Shown in pieces: positions 17,199 through 28,885 of a stretch of DNA of 64,000 bases. A program made the translations under genes and the position numbers. The DNA is from Blautia sp. An81 (GTDB lineage: Bacteria > Bacillota > Clostridia > Lachnospirales > Lachnospiraceae), in assembly GCF_002161285.1 (NCBI RefSeq), contig NZ_NFHH01000015.1, forward strand, positions 27,600 to 91,599, in the 5' to 3' direction. Each line of letters opens with the position of its first letter. Position 1 is the first letter of the stretch. The notes below the pieces were generated by a model, which saw only the letters and a list, made by a program, of their open reading frames with translations, ran no database searches and was not told the DNA's origin.

Positions 17199-18323
17199 TT
17201 AATCCAGATAATCTTTCAGTTTTCGGCTGCGGCTGGGATGACGGAGCTTTCTAAGGGCCTTAGCCTCAATCTGGCGGATACGCTCTCTGGTAACATTAAA
17301 TTCTTTTCCTACTTCTTCCAAAGTTCTGGCTCTTCCGTCATCCAGACCGAAACGAAGGCGGAGAACTTTCTGTTCTCTTTCTGTAAGAGTTCCCAACACC
17401 TCTACAAGCTGTTCTTTCAGCAGAGTAAAGGCAGCAGCGTCTGCAGGTACCGGCACATTATCATCCTGGATAAAATCTCCCAGATGGCTGTCTTCTTCTT
17501 CACCAATAGGTGTTTCCAGTGAAACTGGCTCCTGAGAAATTTTCAGGATTTCTCTGACACGATCCACAGACATATTCATTTCCTCTGCAATTTCTTCCGG
17601 CTGAGGCTCTCTTCCCAACTCCTGAAGAAGCTGTCTGGATACCCGAATCAGTTTGTTGATGGTTTCCACCATATGCACAGGGATACGGATAGTTCTGGCC
17701 TGATCTGCTATGGCTCTGGTAATGGCCTGACGGATCCACCAGGTAGCATAGGTAGAGAATTTATATCCTTTCCGATAATCAAATTTTTCCACAGCTTTGA
17801 TCAGTCCAAGATTTCCCTCCTGAATCAAGTCTAAGAACAGCATACCTCTTCCCACATATCTTTTGGCAATGCTGACTACCAGACGGAGATTAGCCTCTGC
17901 CAGACGTTTTTTGGCACTTTCATCGCCGTTCTCCATTCTTTTGGCCAGGCTGATTTCTTCCTCAGCTGTGAGAAGAGGAACTTTTCCAATTTCTTTCAGA
18001 TACATACGCACCGGATCTTCAATGCTGACTCCTTCCGGCACAGACAGGTCGATATTTTCCATATCTACCTCGTCCTCTTCACTGAGGTTCATTTCTTCTT
18101 CATCACTCATGATCAAGTCATCCATATCATTGTCTTGAATCCTCAGCACATCCACGCCATTGGCCTCCAGGTAGTCAAAAACCTTGTCCATATGCTCTGC
18201 ATCCAGAGGAAAATCCTTGAAAAAGTCATTGATTTCCTGGTATTCCAGTACGTTTTTCTTTTTCTTTGCCAGCTCGATAAGCTCTGCCAGTTTCTCGCTG
18301 AATTTTGCCATGTTCATTTCCAT
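17199..18323 (-). CDS. rpoD: RNA polymerase primary sigma factor SigA
   Basis: A 374-residue housekeeping sigma factor. Region 1.1-like N-terminus to about residue 100, region 1.2 [17 protein letters not shown], region 2 with [16 protein letters not shown] and the -10 contacting [18 protein letters not shown], region 3, and region 4 with [20 protein letters not shown] (-35 recognition helix). It sits between dnaG and trmK, as in Bacillus and many Clostridia. In-frame Met codons at positions 1, 3 and 5 leave the exact start open by a few residues. Confidence 0.97.
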   Translation of the reverse strand: MEMNMAKFSEKLAELIELAKKKKNVLEYQEINDFFKDFPLDAEHMDKVFDYLEANGVDVLRIQDNDMDDLIMSDEEEMNLSEEDEVDMENIDLSVPEGVSIEDPVRMYLKEIGKVPLLTAEEEISLAKRMENGDESAKKRLAEANLRLVVSIAKRYVGRGMLFLDLIQEGNLGLIKAVEKFDYRKGYKFSTYATWWIRQAITRAIADQARTIRIPVHMVETINKLIRVSRQLLQELGREPQPEEIAEEMNMSVDRVREILKISQEPVSLETPIGEEEDSHLGDFIQDDNVPVPADAAAFTLLKEQLVEVLGTLTEREQKVLRLRFGLDDGRARTLEEVGKEFNVTRERIRQIEAKALRKLRHPSRSRKLKDYLD

Positions 18324-18362
18324 AAATGTTCCATCCTCTCAATTCTTAATTATATGGTATCC

Positions 18363-20147
18363 TCAATCAAAGGAAATATGCAGTGTCACTCTGCCTCTTT
18401 CCAGGTCCTCCAGTCTTTTTCTCGCCTCCACAATCTTCTGCAGTCCTGTAAGGTCTGTAGGGGCCAGATGCTGGTTCTGCCATGCAATGCTGTCTCTTTT
18501 CAGTCTGCATACAGTCTCCAGCACCGCCCGTTTGGCCTCCTCCTGACTTTCCAGGTGGAGAGAGGCATGAAACAGGGAGGTTACTTCTCTCTGTTCTTCC
18601 GGGTCAGAAAACTGGTTGAGCAGTTTTGCAGGATTTACCTCCCCCTCTTCATGTTGGGCGAAGACAATCTCTGCCACCTGGTGATATAGGGGGGTAGTAA
18701 AGTCCTCCGGCCCGATGTATCCCGCTATAGTATCAAACATTTTAGGATAGGAGGTCAGCCAGGTAAGCATGAGTTTCTGTGCAGTCTGTCCTCCATCTTC
18801 CTTATTTTCCTTCTTTTTCCTTGGTCCTTCTCTCCGAACAGTATCAGAGGACTTTTGGGGAGCCAGAGCCATATGGTTTACCATTTTCCGCAGATCCTCA
18901 AATTGGATCTGATAAATTCGGGAAATCGTTTCCATGTAGTTGTTCCGCTCCAGTTCTTCTGGAAATTCCAGGAGCATACCCGCGATTTCTCTGAAGAACT
19001 GCGTCTTTTCCTCAGGGTCTGACAGATTATATTTTTTCTCCAGTACCTTTACCTGGAAAAGGAAATAGTTCATCGCTTCTTCCAGGCGTTTCTCAAAAGC
19101 CTCACGGCCCTCTGCCTTTATAAATTCATCTGGGTCTTTGTAAGGAGCCAGGTTTACCACTCTGGGACGGATTCCTGCCGCTCTCAGAATAGGAATTCCC
19201 CTCAGAGCCGCCTTCTGTCCTGCCTCGTCACTGTCATAGGTAAGCAGAACTTCTTTGGTGTACCGGCTCATCAAACTGGCATGTCCCGATGTTAAAGCCG
19301 TGCCCAGAGAAGCCACCGCATTGGTAAAACCTGCCTGGTGCATAGAAATCACATCCATATACCCCTCACAGATGATCAAATAGGGCTTTCTGGAAGTTCT
19401 GGCTACATTCAGTCCGTACAGGTTCCGGCTTTTATCGAAAATCTTTGTTTCCGGCGAGTTCAGATATTTAGGTTCTCCCTGACCCATAACCCGTCCGCCA
19501 AAGCCAATAACCCGGCTGTTCACATCCATAATGGGAAACATGACCCGGTTCCAGAACCGGTCCTGCATCCCACGGCGTTCATCTATATTAAAAAGTCCGG
19601 ATTCTTTCAGCAGTTCATCTGAATATCCCTGGCCTTTCAGATATTTATACAGGGCTCCGGAATACCGGGGAGAACATCCCAGTCCAAACTTTTTAATAGT
19701 CTCATCGGAAAGCTCTCTCCTTTTCAGGTATTCCATCCCCTGTATTCCCTTTTCACTTTTCAGTTGATAATAATAGAATGCGGCTGCCTTCTTATTGATT
19801 TCCAGAAGTCTGGATTTCAAGTCTGCCGCCCTTCTGGCCTCAGGCGAATACTCTGCCTGTGGCAGACGGACTCCCGCCCGGTCAGCCAGATATTTAACTG
19901 CTTCCACAAAAGTAAAATTTTCGTATTCCATCAAAAAAGTGAATACATTGCCTCCTGCACCGCAGCCAAAACAGTAATACATCTGTTTTCCCGGACTTAC
20001 GGAAAAAGAAGGTGATTTCTCGTTATGAAAAGGACAAAGGCCAAAATAGGAGCTGCCCTTTCGCTGGAGCTTCACATATCCGGAGATCACATCTACAATA
20101 TCGTTTTTCATGCGGACTTCTTCAATAACATCATCCGAATAATACAT
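18363..20147 (-). CDS. dnaG: DNA primase
   Basis: A 594-residue DnaG. The N-terminal zinc finger is clear: CPFHNEKSPSFSV, then YCFGCGAGGN. The RNA-polymerase core follows, and the TOPRIM segment LIICEGYMDVISMHQAGF is near residue 260, with DSDEAGQKAA as the acidic metal site. The C-terminal third is the helicase-binding domain. It makes RNA primers for lagging-strand synthesis. Dgt lies 18 bases upstream and sigA 39 bases downstream, all leftward, forming the macromolecular-synthesis cluster. Confidence 0.97.
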   Translation of the reverse strand: MYYSDDVIEEVRMKNDIVDVISGYVKLQRKGSSYFGLCPFHNEKSPSFSVSPGKQMYYCFGCGAGGNVFTFLMEYENFTFVEAVKYLADRAGVRLPQAEYSPEARRAADLKSRLLEINKKAAAFYYYQLKSEKGIQGMEYLKRRELSDETIKKFGLGCSPRYSGALYKYLKGQGYSDELLKESGLFNIDERRGMQDRFWNRVMFPIMDVNSRVIGFGGRVMGQGEPKYLNSPETKIFDKSRNLYGLNVARTSRKPYLIICEGYMDVISMHQAGFTNAVASLGTALTSGHASLMSRYTKEVLLTYDSDEAGQKAALRGIPILRAAGIRPRVVNLAPYKDPDEFIKAEGREAFEKRLEEAMNYFLFQVKVLEKKYNLSDPEEKTQFFREIAGMLLEFPEELERNNYMETISRIYQIQFEDLRKMVNHMALAPQKSSDTVRREGPRKKKENKEDGGQTAQKLMLTWLTSYPKMFDTIAGYIGPEDFTTPLYHQVAEIVFAQHEEGEVNPAKLLNQFSDPEEQREVTSLFHASLHLESQEEAKRAVLETVCRLKRDSIAWQNQHLAPTDLTGLQKIVEARKRLEDLERGRVTLHISFD

Positions 20148-20165
20148 TTTGATCCCTCTTTTCCA

Positions 20166-21182
20166 CTATCTCTTTACCCGTCCTCTCCATCCTTTCGGAA
20201 TAAAAATATCTTTGAATTTTTCCAGGGAATACTGGTCAGTCATACCTGAAATATAGTCGCAGACCACCCGTTCTTCAGGCTCGCCCTCTTCCATGAGCCA
20301 CTGGTATTCTTCTGACATTTTTTCCGGAAATTTCCTGTAATATGTATATAATTCCTCAATTACGTGTTCTGCCTTTTTTTCCTCGCTTTTCGCCACAGGA
20401 TTCAGATAAACATCCTGAAACATCAGACTTCTAAGATCCCGAAGTCCCTCTTCAATCTCCGGGGACATGGAAATCCTTTCTTTCCCCCTGCTGTGTTCCA
20501 CAATGTCATGGACAAAGGTATTCAGCCGTTCTTTGGTATTCTCTCCCAAAAGCATCCGAAGAGTAATGGGAATATTATCTTCCGAAATAATCCCTGCCCG
20601 CTGAGCATCATCCATATCATGATGTATGTAAGAAATCTTATCACTGTATCGAACAACCTGCCCTTCCAGAGTATGAGGCTTTCCGCTGGTCCTGTGGTTA
20701 ATGATCCCGTCCCGTACCTCCCAGGTCAGGTTCAGTCCTCTCCCACTTTTTTCCAGTCTTTCCACTACCCTGAGGCTTTGGCTGACGTGGGAAAAACCCA
20801 GAGGGCAGACCCGATCCAATACCTTTTCACCGGCGTGCCCAAAAGGCGTATGCCCAAGGTCGTGGCCAAGAGCAATGGCCTCTACCAGATCCACATTCAG
20901 ATACAGAGCCTTTGCAATCGTCCTGGCAATCTGCGAAACTTCCAGAGTATGTGTCAGCCGGTTCCGATAGTGATCTCCCTGGGCCGCCAGAAAGACCTGA
21001 GTCTTATCTTTCATTCTCCGGAAAGATTTGCTGTGGAGTATCCGGTCACGATCTCTTTGATAAGCGGTCCGAATATCACATTCTGTCTCCTCCTTGTCTC
21101 TTCCCCGGGAATTCACGCTGCAGGCAGCGTAAGGGCTGAGAAATTCCAACTCTTTAGCTTCCATTTCTTCACGAATATTCAT
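20166..21182 (-). CDS. dgt: Deoxyguanosinetriphosphate triphosphohydrolase
   Basis: About 338 residues from the ATG at 21182 (MNIREEMEAKELEFLSPYA). HD-domain metal ligands are visible: RNRLTHTLEVSQIA, GHDLGHTPFGHAGE, and a later conserved Asp in the YSDKISYIHHD segment. The family splits dGTP to deoxyguanosine and triphosphate. The start is a judgement: the frame extends to a TTG at 21266, adding 28 residues, but related proteins begin near MxIREE. Neither start has a strong ribosome site. It lies directly upstream of dnaG. Confidence 0.9.
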   Translation of the reverse strand: MNIREEMEAKELEFLSPYAACSVNSRGRDKEETECDIRTAYQRDRDRILHSKSFRRMKDKTQVFLAAQGDHYRNRLTHTLEVSQIARTIAKALYLNVDLVEAIALGHDLGHTPFGHAGEKVLDRVCPLGFSHVSQSLRVVERLEKSGRGLNLTWEVRDGIINHRTSGKPHTLEGQVVRYSDKISYIHHDMDDAQRAGIISEDNIPITLRMLLGENTKERLNTFVHDIVEHSRGKERISMSPEIEEGLRDLRSLMFQDVYLNPVAKSEEKKAEHVIEELYTYYRKFPEKMSEEYQWLMEEGEPEERVVCDYISGMTDQYSLEKFKDIFIPKGWRGRVKR

Positions 21183-21299
21183 CCACAGGTCACCGTCCTC
21201 TCTCGAGTCATATCCTCTGATAATTATATTACCGTTTTCCCGCAGATTTCCTTCTTTTCTTTTCAAAAAGTTCCAACAAATGTGGATTTCTGATTTTTC

Positions 21300-22136
21300 T
21301 CACGATTCTTTCCATGCACTGCGCAGGAAGTTGATTTCTGCTGCATAACCGCTAAGGTCATTTGGAGTCTCCAGATAAAAAGGAAGATTTCTAAGGGCTG
21401 GATGGTTGATAATCCTGACCATAGCTTCTTTTCCGATTTTTCCTTCACCTATTCTGGCATGACGGTCCTTATGGCTCCCCAGTCCGTACATACTGTCGTT
21501 TAAATGGATGGCCTTAAGCCGTGTAAGGCCGATTACTTTGTCGAATTCATCCAGAACTCCTTCCAGATTATTTACAATGTCGTAGCCTCCATCATAGACA
21601 TGGCAGGTATCCAGGCATACCCCCATTTTTTCCTGTAGCTCTACCCGGTCCAGGATCTCCCGAATCTCTTGAAAGTTTCTCCCGATTTCACTGCCCTTTC
21701 CTGCCATGGTCTCCAGAAGCACCGTAGTGCTCTGCTCAGGACAGAGAATCTGATTCAGCATATCCGCAATCAGCTGGATTCCCTTTTCGGCCCCCTGTTT
21801 CACATGGCTTCCCGGATGAAAGTTATAGCAGTTTCCAGGGGTATATTCCATTCTCTTCAGATCATCTGTCATTGTAAGGTAAGCAAATTCCCGGACCTTC
21901 TCATCCGGTGAACAGGCATTCAGGGTATAAGGAGCGTGGGCCAGTATCTTCTGGATTCCCAGTTCAGAAGCTTTTGCATGAAAAGCCTTCACATCTTCCG
22001 GATCAATTGTCTTAGCCTTTCCTCCTCTGGGATTTCTGGTGAAAAACTGAAAAGTATTGGCCTGTATTTTTTCTGCATCCTCTGCCATAGCTCTGTATCC
22101 TTTGGCAGAGGATAAATGACAGCCTATAGTCAGCAT
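21300..22136 (-). CDS. nfo: Endonuclease IV (AP endonuclease)
   Basis: A 278-residue TIM-barrel AP endonuclease. Family signatures are present: [11 protein letters not shown] at the start, [27 protein letters not shown] and [20 protein letters not shown], which carry the three-zinc His/Asp/Glu ligands. It cuts DNA at abasic sites in base-excision repair. GGAGG lies before the ATG. The gene follows a 230-base leader with a long hairpin and ends 118 bases before the dgt start. Confidence 0.95.
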   Translation of the reverse strand: MLTIGCHLSSAKGYRAMAEDAEKIQANTFQFFTRNPRGGKAKTIDPEDVKAFHAKASELGIQKILAHAPYTLNACSPDEKVREFAYLTMTDDLKRMEYTPGNCYNFHPGSHVKQGAEKGIQLIADMLNQILCPEQSTTVLLETMAGKGSEIGRNFQEIREILDRVELQEKMGVCLDTCHVYDGGYDIVNNLEGVLDEFDKVIGLTRLKAIHLNDSMYGLGSHKDRHARIGEGKIGKEAMVRIINHPALRNLPFYLETPNDLSGYAAEINFLRSAWKES

Positions 22137-22176
22137 CCTGATTCCTCCTTTGTTTCGGCAATATCTGTGAATAAAT

Positions 22177-22234
22177 AAAGAGCTAATGCAAAAGCAAGAC
22201 TACAAAATTGTTTCTGCTCTTGTATTAACTCTTT
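22177..22234. repeat. 20-bp imperfect hairpin in the nfo leader
   Basis: AAAGAGCTAATGCAAAAGCA (22177-22196) pairs with 22215-22234 at 17 of 20 positions. In leftward RNA two of the three differences become G-U pairs. The arm is followed by ATTTATTC rather than a full U run, so it may be a weak terminator or a leader structure. Confidence 0.45.
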
Positions 22235-22337
22235 AGCTACATATACAAGATTTCCTCCTATATATTTTTAAGTTTAAATTTGTAACGGATTACTCTGTTG
22301 ATTACTTTTTTGATCACCTTATATTTATACATAAGAA

Positions 22338-22363
22338 AAATCCCCTTAAAAATAAGGGGATTT
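22338..22363 (-). terminator. Terminator after tRNA-Leu
   Basis: AAATCCCCTTA pairs with TAAGGGGATTT around a short A/T loop just beyond the tRNA 3-prime end. Leftward it is followed by a T-rich run. Confidence 0.8.
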
Positions 22364-22368
22364 CTTAC

Positions 22369-22452
22369 TGCGGGAGATGGGACTTGAACCCACACGAGCA
22401 TACACCCACAAGATCCTTAGTCTTGCCTGTCTGCCAATTCCAGCACTCCCGC
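22369..22452 (-). tRNA. tRNA-Leu (anticodon AAG)
   Basis: An 84-base cloverleaf with acceptor GCGGGAG/CTCCCGC, D-arm, anticodon stem CAAGA/TCTTG with loop CTAAGGA (anticodon AAG), a long class II variable arm, and T-arm GTGGG-TTCAAGT-CCCAT. The discriminator is A. CCA is not encoded. It stands alone between nfo and the amidohydrolase. Confidence 0.93.
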
Positions 22453-22549
22453 TTGTCTGTCGTTTTCAGCACTCCTCAGCGACAAGTGAAAGTATAGCAG
22501 AGATTTTTGGATTCGTCAATACTTTTTTCAAAAAAATTTTTTTAATTTT

Positions 22550-23419
22550 TTAAACTTTCCGGAATTTTTCCCGAATAAGGCATTCTCCTCTTAAAAGACG
22601 TTCCTTTAAATCCTCTTTGTCTCCCAGGATTTCCTTGAAACAGGCCCACTCATCCAGGATTCCCTGCCCATGGGGAACCAGATAGGCGCCTGCATCACTG
22701 CCCAGGGCAAGTTCCACCCCTGCCTCATAACCTTTTCTTATATTCGTCTTTCCCTTTTCCCAGATCTGTAAAAGAACCTGGTCGGAAAAACGACCTTTTC
22801 CAATGAGATTTTTCACTACAGTGATCGTGGGGACCCAGATTGTTCCCTGCTCTGCCATGATCTTCACAGCCTCTTCGTCTGCATAATTGCCATGTTCAAT
22901 GCTGTCTACGCCTGCCATGGCCGCTTCTTTTACGGCCTTTGCCCCATTAGTATGGGACATGACCGAGAATCCCTCTTCGTGGGCAATATGGACCATTTCT
23001 CTGACTTCCTCAAAAGAAAGAGCGGTGCCTGTTATAGAACCATCTGTATCAAAGTCCATGATACCAGTGGTCATGATCTTAATGAAATCACCACCCTCTC
23101 TCTTAACCTCTCTGACCAGAGCCGTATATTCTTTCATGGTTTCGAAAGCCCTGCCTACGATTCCCCCATAATGCCCTTTCTTATGGATTGCAAAAACAGG
23201 AGTTCTGTAATCAATCCCATACTCTGGGGCGATTTCTCTGGCTCTTTGAGAGACGCGGAGATAATCTCCGCCGTCTCTCACAAAAGACACATTTTTTTCC
23301 TGATAGGCTTTTAGATGCTCTCTGATCAGTTTTTCATCAGGAGCCTTTTCATGGTCTTTCACTGCCTGACGATAGTCCAGAGCATTCATAAATATATGTG
23401 CATGGTTTTCTCCAAACAT
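22550..23419 (-). CDS. Metal-dependent amidohydrolase family protein
   Basis: About 289 residues from the ATG at 23419. An HxH motif (GENHAHIF) opens the protein, followed by GGDFIKIMTTG (possible bridging Lys), VMSHTNG and SIEHGNY (His ligands) and LGSDAGAY (catalytic Asp), the set expected of the amidohydrolase superfamily. The frame extends 69 more residues to 23626, but that stretch lacks family features and the GGTGA site fits 23419 better. Substrate is unknown; imidazolonepropionase-like or dipeptidase-like activities are possible. The 257 bases between it and glpK hold nothing else I recognise. Confidence 0.75.
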   Translation of the reverse strand: MFGENHAHIFMNALDYRQAVKDHEKAPDEKLIREHLKAYQEKNVSFVRDGGDYLRVSQRAREIAPEYGIDYRTPVFAIHKKGHYGGIVGRAFETMKEYTALVREVKREGGDFIKIMTTGIMDFDTDGSITGTALSFEEVREMVHIAHEEGFSVMSHTNGAKAVKEAAMAGVDSIEHGNYADEEAVKIMAEQGTIWVPTITVVKNLIGKGRFSDQVLLQIWEKGKTNIRKGYEAGVELALGSDAGAYLVPHGQGILDEWACFKEILGDKEDLKERLLRGECLIREKFRKV

Positions 23420-23676
23420 CTTTGTGTCACCTTCTGTATTTCTGTTATCTCCTTCCGGCGGAAAGAAAAATTTCATAATATCCCGGTTCCAGAAGGAGCT
23501 TTCCTGTTCTTTCCAGACTGGGGTTCCGTCTGCCGTTGAGATATGCTTTTTTCCCGGAATAGGGAAGGATAAATCTGGCTTTGGCATCAAAAGGAACTCA
23601 GGAAAAGACCGGATATTCACACTCATATCCCAAGGGATTTTTCAGATGGTTTACTCTCATATTTCTGATCTTCATA

Positions 23677-26244
<2,568 letters not shown>

Positions 26245-26304
26245 CAACGACATACAAACACAATACATAGTATATAATTACAGGAGGATGATACAATATA
26301 TGCG

Positions 26305-26335
26305 CTCCCCGGCCAATAGCCGGGGAAATTTTTTA
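26305..26335 (+). terminator. Rightward terminator at the prophage left end
   Basis: CCCCGGC/GCCGGGG with a five-base loop followed by AAATTTTTTA. It would stop transcription coming from the truncated host gene from running antisense into the lysis genes. Confidence 0.8.
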
Positions 26336-27475
26336 TTGTTGGTTGAGCCACTCCTGAAATTTTCTGATACATACAGAGGGATTACTGAAGCTTCCGTCCT
26401 GAGTGCATCCTAACCATTTCTGCATAGCTTTGATTGTACCTGGTCCGATATACCCGTCTGCTGCTACTCCCACTTTATTTTGAATAGCTTTGATTAGAGC
26501 TGATCCACCTTTTTTAGTGCTTTCCCACTGGAAGCTTCCGACTACACCGGTGCAAATACCTTTATAGCAGGATAACTGGTTTGAAACAATTCCGTCCGAT
26601 CCGGTTCCAAATACTGCCTGAGCCTTCTTAGTTGTTGCTGTTCCCCACAGGCCGTCTACCGTAATTTTCCCAGAAGAACTTGCTGGCTTATTCTGGCTTC
26701 CTGTAAGATCACCCTTACCTCTAATGTCTCCCTTATTACACCAAGCAAATCCATCTCCTAAAAGGAATGGATTATGTGTACCGGGAAGGATTTTAGTAAT
26801 CTGTTTATAAACCCAATTCTTTGGTGCAATGGCTTTTGAGATGGGGTCTGTGCTGGAAGCGTAGTATGTAGATACAGTAACCCAATCTCCAACAGAATAT
26901 CCATCAAGGGACTGAGTTATATCCTGTGAATTATCTGCATTTCCGGATCCTACACTGTCCGCTGTACCTCCGGACAGGATTTTATTTACCTGCTCAGCGA
27001 TCCAGGGGAATTTACTTTCCAGATATGCTCCCGGACAGTCTGTTGCGGCGAACCATTTGTGCATTGTCAGATTACCATTTGTGTCCCCAGTGTAATTCAA
27101 ACGTGCAATACCATTTCTTCGACAGATATCTGCACACAGTTCAACCAACTTATTCATGGCCTTTTCGGAGCAGCCCCAACCTGGTGCCCCAGCATTGTCG
27201 GCTACTTCTATGGTCACAGCCCGGTGATCATTGGCGCCGCTAGAGCTACACCAAGAACGGTCCTTTTCTTCTACATACATACCCACTCTTCCTTCGCTGT
27301 CGATTCCATAATTACTGCTGGCCTGTCTGGAAGATGGTGCAAACACATTACCGCAGGATTCTACGCTAAGGTTTCCGGCCATGTGATGGATAGTAATCCT
27401 GTCGATCTTCTGGTTTCTTGGGCTTGTCCTGTTTGGTGAAATTCTTGTATAGTTTACTAATGCACTGTTACTCAT
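26333..27475 (-). CDS. Phage endolysin, N-acetylmuramoyl-L-alanine amidase
   Basis: 380 residues from ATG 27475 (AGGAG upstream; the frame opens earlier without a ribosome site). Residues about 15-160 are an Amidase_2 domain with zinc ligands in ITIHHMAGN and LTMHKWFAATDCPG. It cuts the bond between muramic acid and L-Ala. An SH3-like module (YSVGDWVTVSTYYASS, about 190-255) follows, then a C-terminal peptidoglycan-binding region with two VDGLWGTAT/ADGYIGPGT repeats. It is the last gene of the lysis cassette. Confidence 0.92.
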   Translation of the reverse strand: MSNSALVNYTRISPNRTSPRNQKIDRITIHHMAGNLSVESCGNVFAPSSRQASSNYGIDSEGRVGMYVEEKDRSWCSSSGANDHRAVTIEVADNAGAPGWGCSEKAMNKLVELCADICRRNGIARLNYTGDTNGNLTMHKWFAATDCPGAYLESKFPWIAEQVNKILSGGTADSVGSGNADNSQDITQSLDGYSVGDWVTVSTYYASSTDPISKAIAPKNWVYKQITKILPGTHNPFLLGDGFAWCNKGDIRGKGDLTGSQNKPASSSGKITVDGLWGTATTKKAQAVFGTGSDGIVSNQLSCYKGICTGVVGSFQWESTKKGGSALIKAIQNKVGVAADGYIGPGTIKAMQKWLGCTQDGSFSNPSVCIRKFQEWLNQQ

Positions 27476-27535
27476 AATTTTCTCCTTTCTATCAGCCACA
27501 TATGGCTGTGTCATACCAACAATAAAAGGGCGATA

Positions 27536-27775
27536 TTACTCGCCCTCTGATTCATCAGGTACCTCTGGGATACCCGCAATAGATGTTAAAATACTTACTA
27601 CTCCGGCCAGGATAGAGGCAGAGATCACATACTTCCAATCTACCTGCCCCATAGCCGCCGCAGTACCGATTCCAGCAATAGCTGCCTGAGCCACTGTTTT
27701 CCCGGCTCGGATTGCTGCCTTTTTAATCCATTTCTGCGTATTCACAGATACCTTAAATACACAATTTTTAAACAC
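27536..27775 (-). CDS. Phage holin (r1t-like)
   Basis: 79 residues. After a short amphipathic start and KKAAIRAGKTVAQAAIAGIGTAA, a second hydrophobic segment VISASILAGVVSILTSIAGI ends in an acidic tail (PDESEGE). This resembles r1t-type holins, which form membrane lesions that release endolysin. It lies 60 bases upstream of the amidase gene and just downstream of the XhlA-like gene. Confidence 0.82.
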   Translation of the reverse strand: MFKNCVFKVSVNTQKWIKKAAIRAGKTVAQAAIAGIGTAAAMGQVDWKYVISASILAGVVSILTSIAGIPEVPDESEGE

Positions 27776-27788
27776 ATTATCCTCTCCC

Positions 27789-28073
27789 TTACTTTAAAAT
27801 AAATGTCACGAATGCTCCGGCTGCCGCACCAATTAGCCCAGTTATAAGAGAATCCCAGCGCCTTACTGGTGCCTTCTCCAGGTCACTAACCTTTAACGTA
27901 AGCTGAGTAAGATTTTTGTTCATAAATCCCACTTCTTTTGTAAGTCCCACCATTTCCTGGGCAAGCTGGTGTACCACTCTTACGATATCCTCCACCTCAT
28001 CCATTCGATGTTTTAAAGAACCTATTTCTTTTTTCTGTTCAGCCAGGGCGATCCTGATATCTTCGTCCGACAT
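27789..28073 (-). CDS. XhlA-like membrane-associated lysis protein
   Basis: 94 residues: an N-terminal coiled coil with heptads (EQKKEIGSLKHRMDEVEDIV and on to LTLKVSDLEK), then a basic residue patch and one C-terminal membrane helix (LITGLIGAAAGAFVTFILK). This is the plan of hemolysin XhlA of PBSX-like phages, which acts with the holin. It lies directly upstream of the holin gene. Confidence 0.75.
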   Translation of the reverse strand: MSDEDIRIALAEQKKEIGSLKHRMDEVEDIVRVVHQLAQEMVGLTKEVGFMNKNLTQLTLKVSDLEKAPVRRWDSLITGLIGAAAGAFVTFILK

Positions 28074-28088
28074 ACTTTTTCCCCTTCA

Positions 28089-28184
28089 CTATAATAATTC
28101 TTCTACCTCTTCCTTTAAGGATTCCGGTACCTGATCCAGCTCCAGGCACCCCATCTTGATTCTCATTGCTAAAAACGCTGCCAT
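28089..28184 (-). CDS. Small phage protein (31 residues)
   Basis: MAAFLAMRIKMGCLELDQVP starts it and EEVEELL ends it. GGAGGTG lies 7 bases before this ATG; a second in-frame ATG at 28190 is too close to it. The size and place, between tail/fibre genes and XhlA, resemble the short XkdX-type proteins of other phages, but I cannot identify it. Confidence 0.6.
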   Translation of the reverse strand: MAAFLAMRIKMGCLELDQVPESLKEEVEELL

Positions 28185-28186
28185 TA

Positions 28187-28555
28187 TCATTCACCTCCCA
28201 TTGTGCTTAAAATCATCTCCTGGAGAGCGCCCTCTGTTACATCGGCTCTTCCTTCCAGGGAATCTACTCTCTTTTCCAGTTCTGTCTTCTCACGGATGCC
28301 AAAAGTAGCCTCTACCTTTCCACCCACAAGATCAACAGCGCTGAACAACGGAGATTCCAGCTTCATTCCTGTATATTCCCCAGTCACAGAATCATCTGTA
28401 GAGAATTTGACAGATTCCAGATTTCCTTCTTTGGTCAGTGCCGCAGCCACCGTACCAAGGGCAGTAAAGTCGTCCACAACTGTCGTTGCAGATCCGATAG
28501 CTGCACCTTCTTTGATTGCCAGTTCCGTTTTGTCCGCTAAAATCATTTTATCCAT
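28187..28555 (-). CDS. Phage protein of unknown function upstream of lysis genes
   Basis: 122 residues from ATG 28555 (MDKMILADKTELAIKEGAAI), with AAAGGAGG well placed. It is mostly beta-type with Gly/Thr-rich strands and ends in a short helical segment (KTELEKRVDSLEGRADVTEG) that could be a coiled coil. I know similar short proteins between tail fibres and lysis genes in Clostridial phages but no function. It abuts the 31-residue gene. Confidence 0.75.
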   Translation of the reverse strand: MDKMILADKTELAIKEGAAIGSATTVVDDFTALGTVAAALTKEGNLESVKFSTDDSVTGEYTGMKLESPLFSAVDLVGGKVEATFGIREKTELEKRVDSLEGRADVTEGALQEMILSTMGGE

Positions 28556-28641
28556 AGCGAAACCTCCTTTGAATTTAATTTTATGCAAAAGTGCATATCA
28601 AAAGGCGCCCTTATGGACGCCTTTAAATACACATTTTCACT

Positions 28642-28832
28642 CTGCTAAACCTCACTTTTACGCCGGAATCAGCCATAATTTACTCAAAATAGGGGTCCAA
28701 TTCCCGGAAAAATTGCTTCCGGCGCTGCGGATCCGGGAGAGAAAAATATACTTTCGCTGCATTTTCGCAGCGCATAATACTCCAAATCCAGAAAAATCCG
28801 GCCGGATCAACTACGAAAGTGAGGTTTAGCAG
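28642..28832. repeat. 17-bp perfect inverted repeat flanking 157 bp upstream of the recombinase gene
   Basis: CTGCTAAACCTCACTTT (28642-28658) is the exact reverse complement of 28816-28832. The right copy ends 53 bases before the recombinase start. The inner segment holds smaller palindromes (CGCTGC/GCAGCG and GCCGGAA/TTCCGGC) but no gene. Both arms end in TTTAGCA when read outward, as several shufflon sites do. It could be an invertible control segment or a regulator-binding structure. Confidence 0.7.
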
Positions 28833-28885
28833 TGTACGTCTCTATTCTTTTCCTGTATCCTTAAAAGAAAAAGGAGAAAGTAATT

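Noticed and set aside
23420..23626. N-terminal extension of the amidohydrolase
   Set aside because: The 69 extra residues lack family features and the ribosome site fits the internal ATG.
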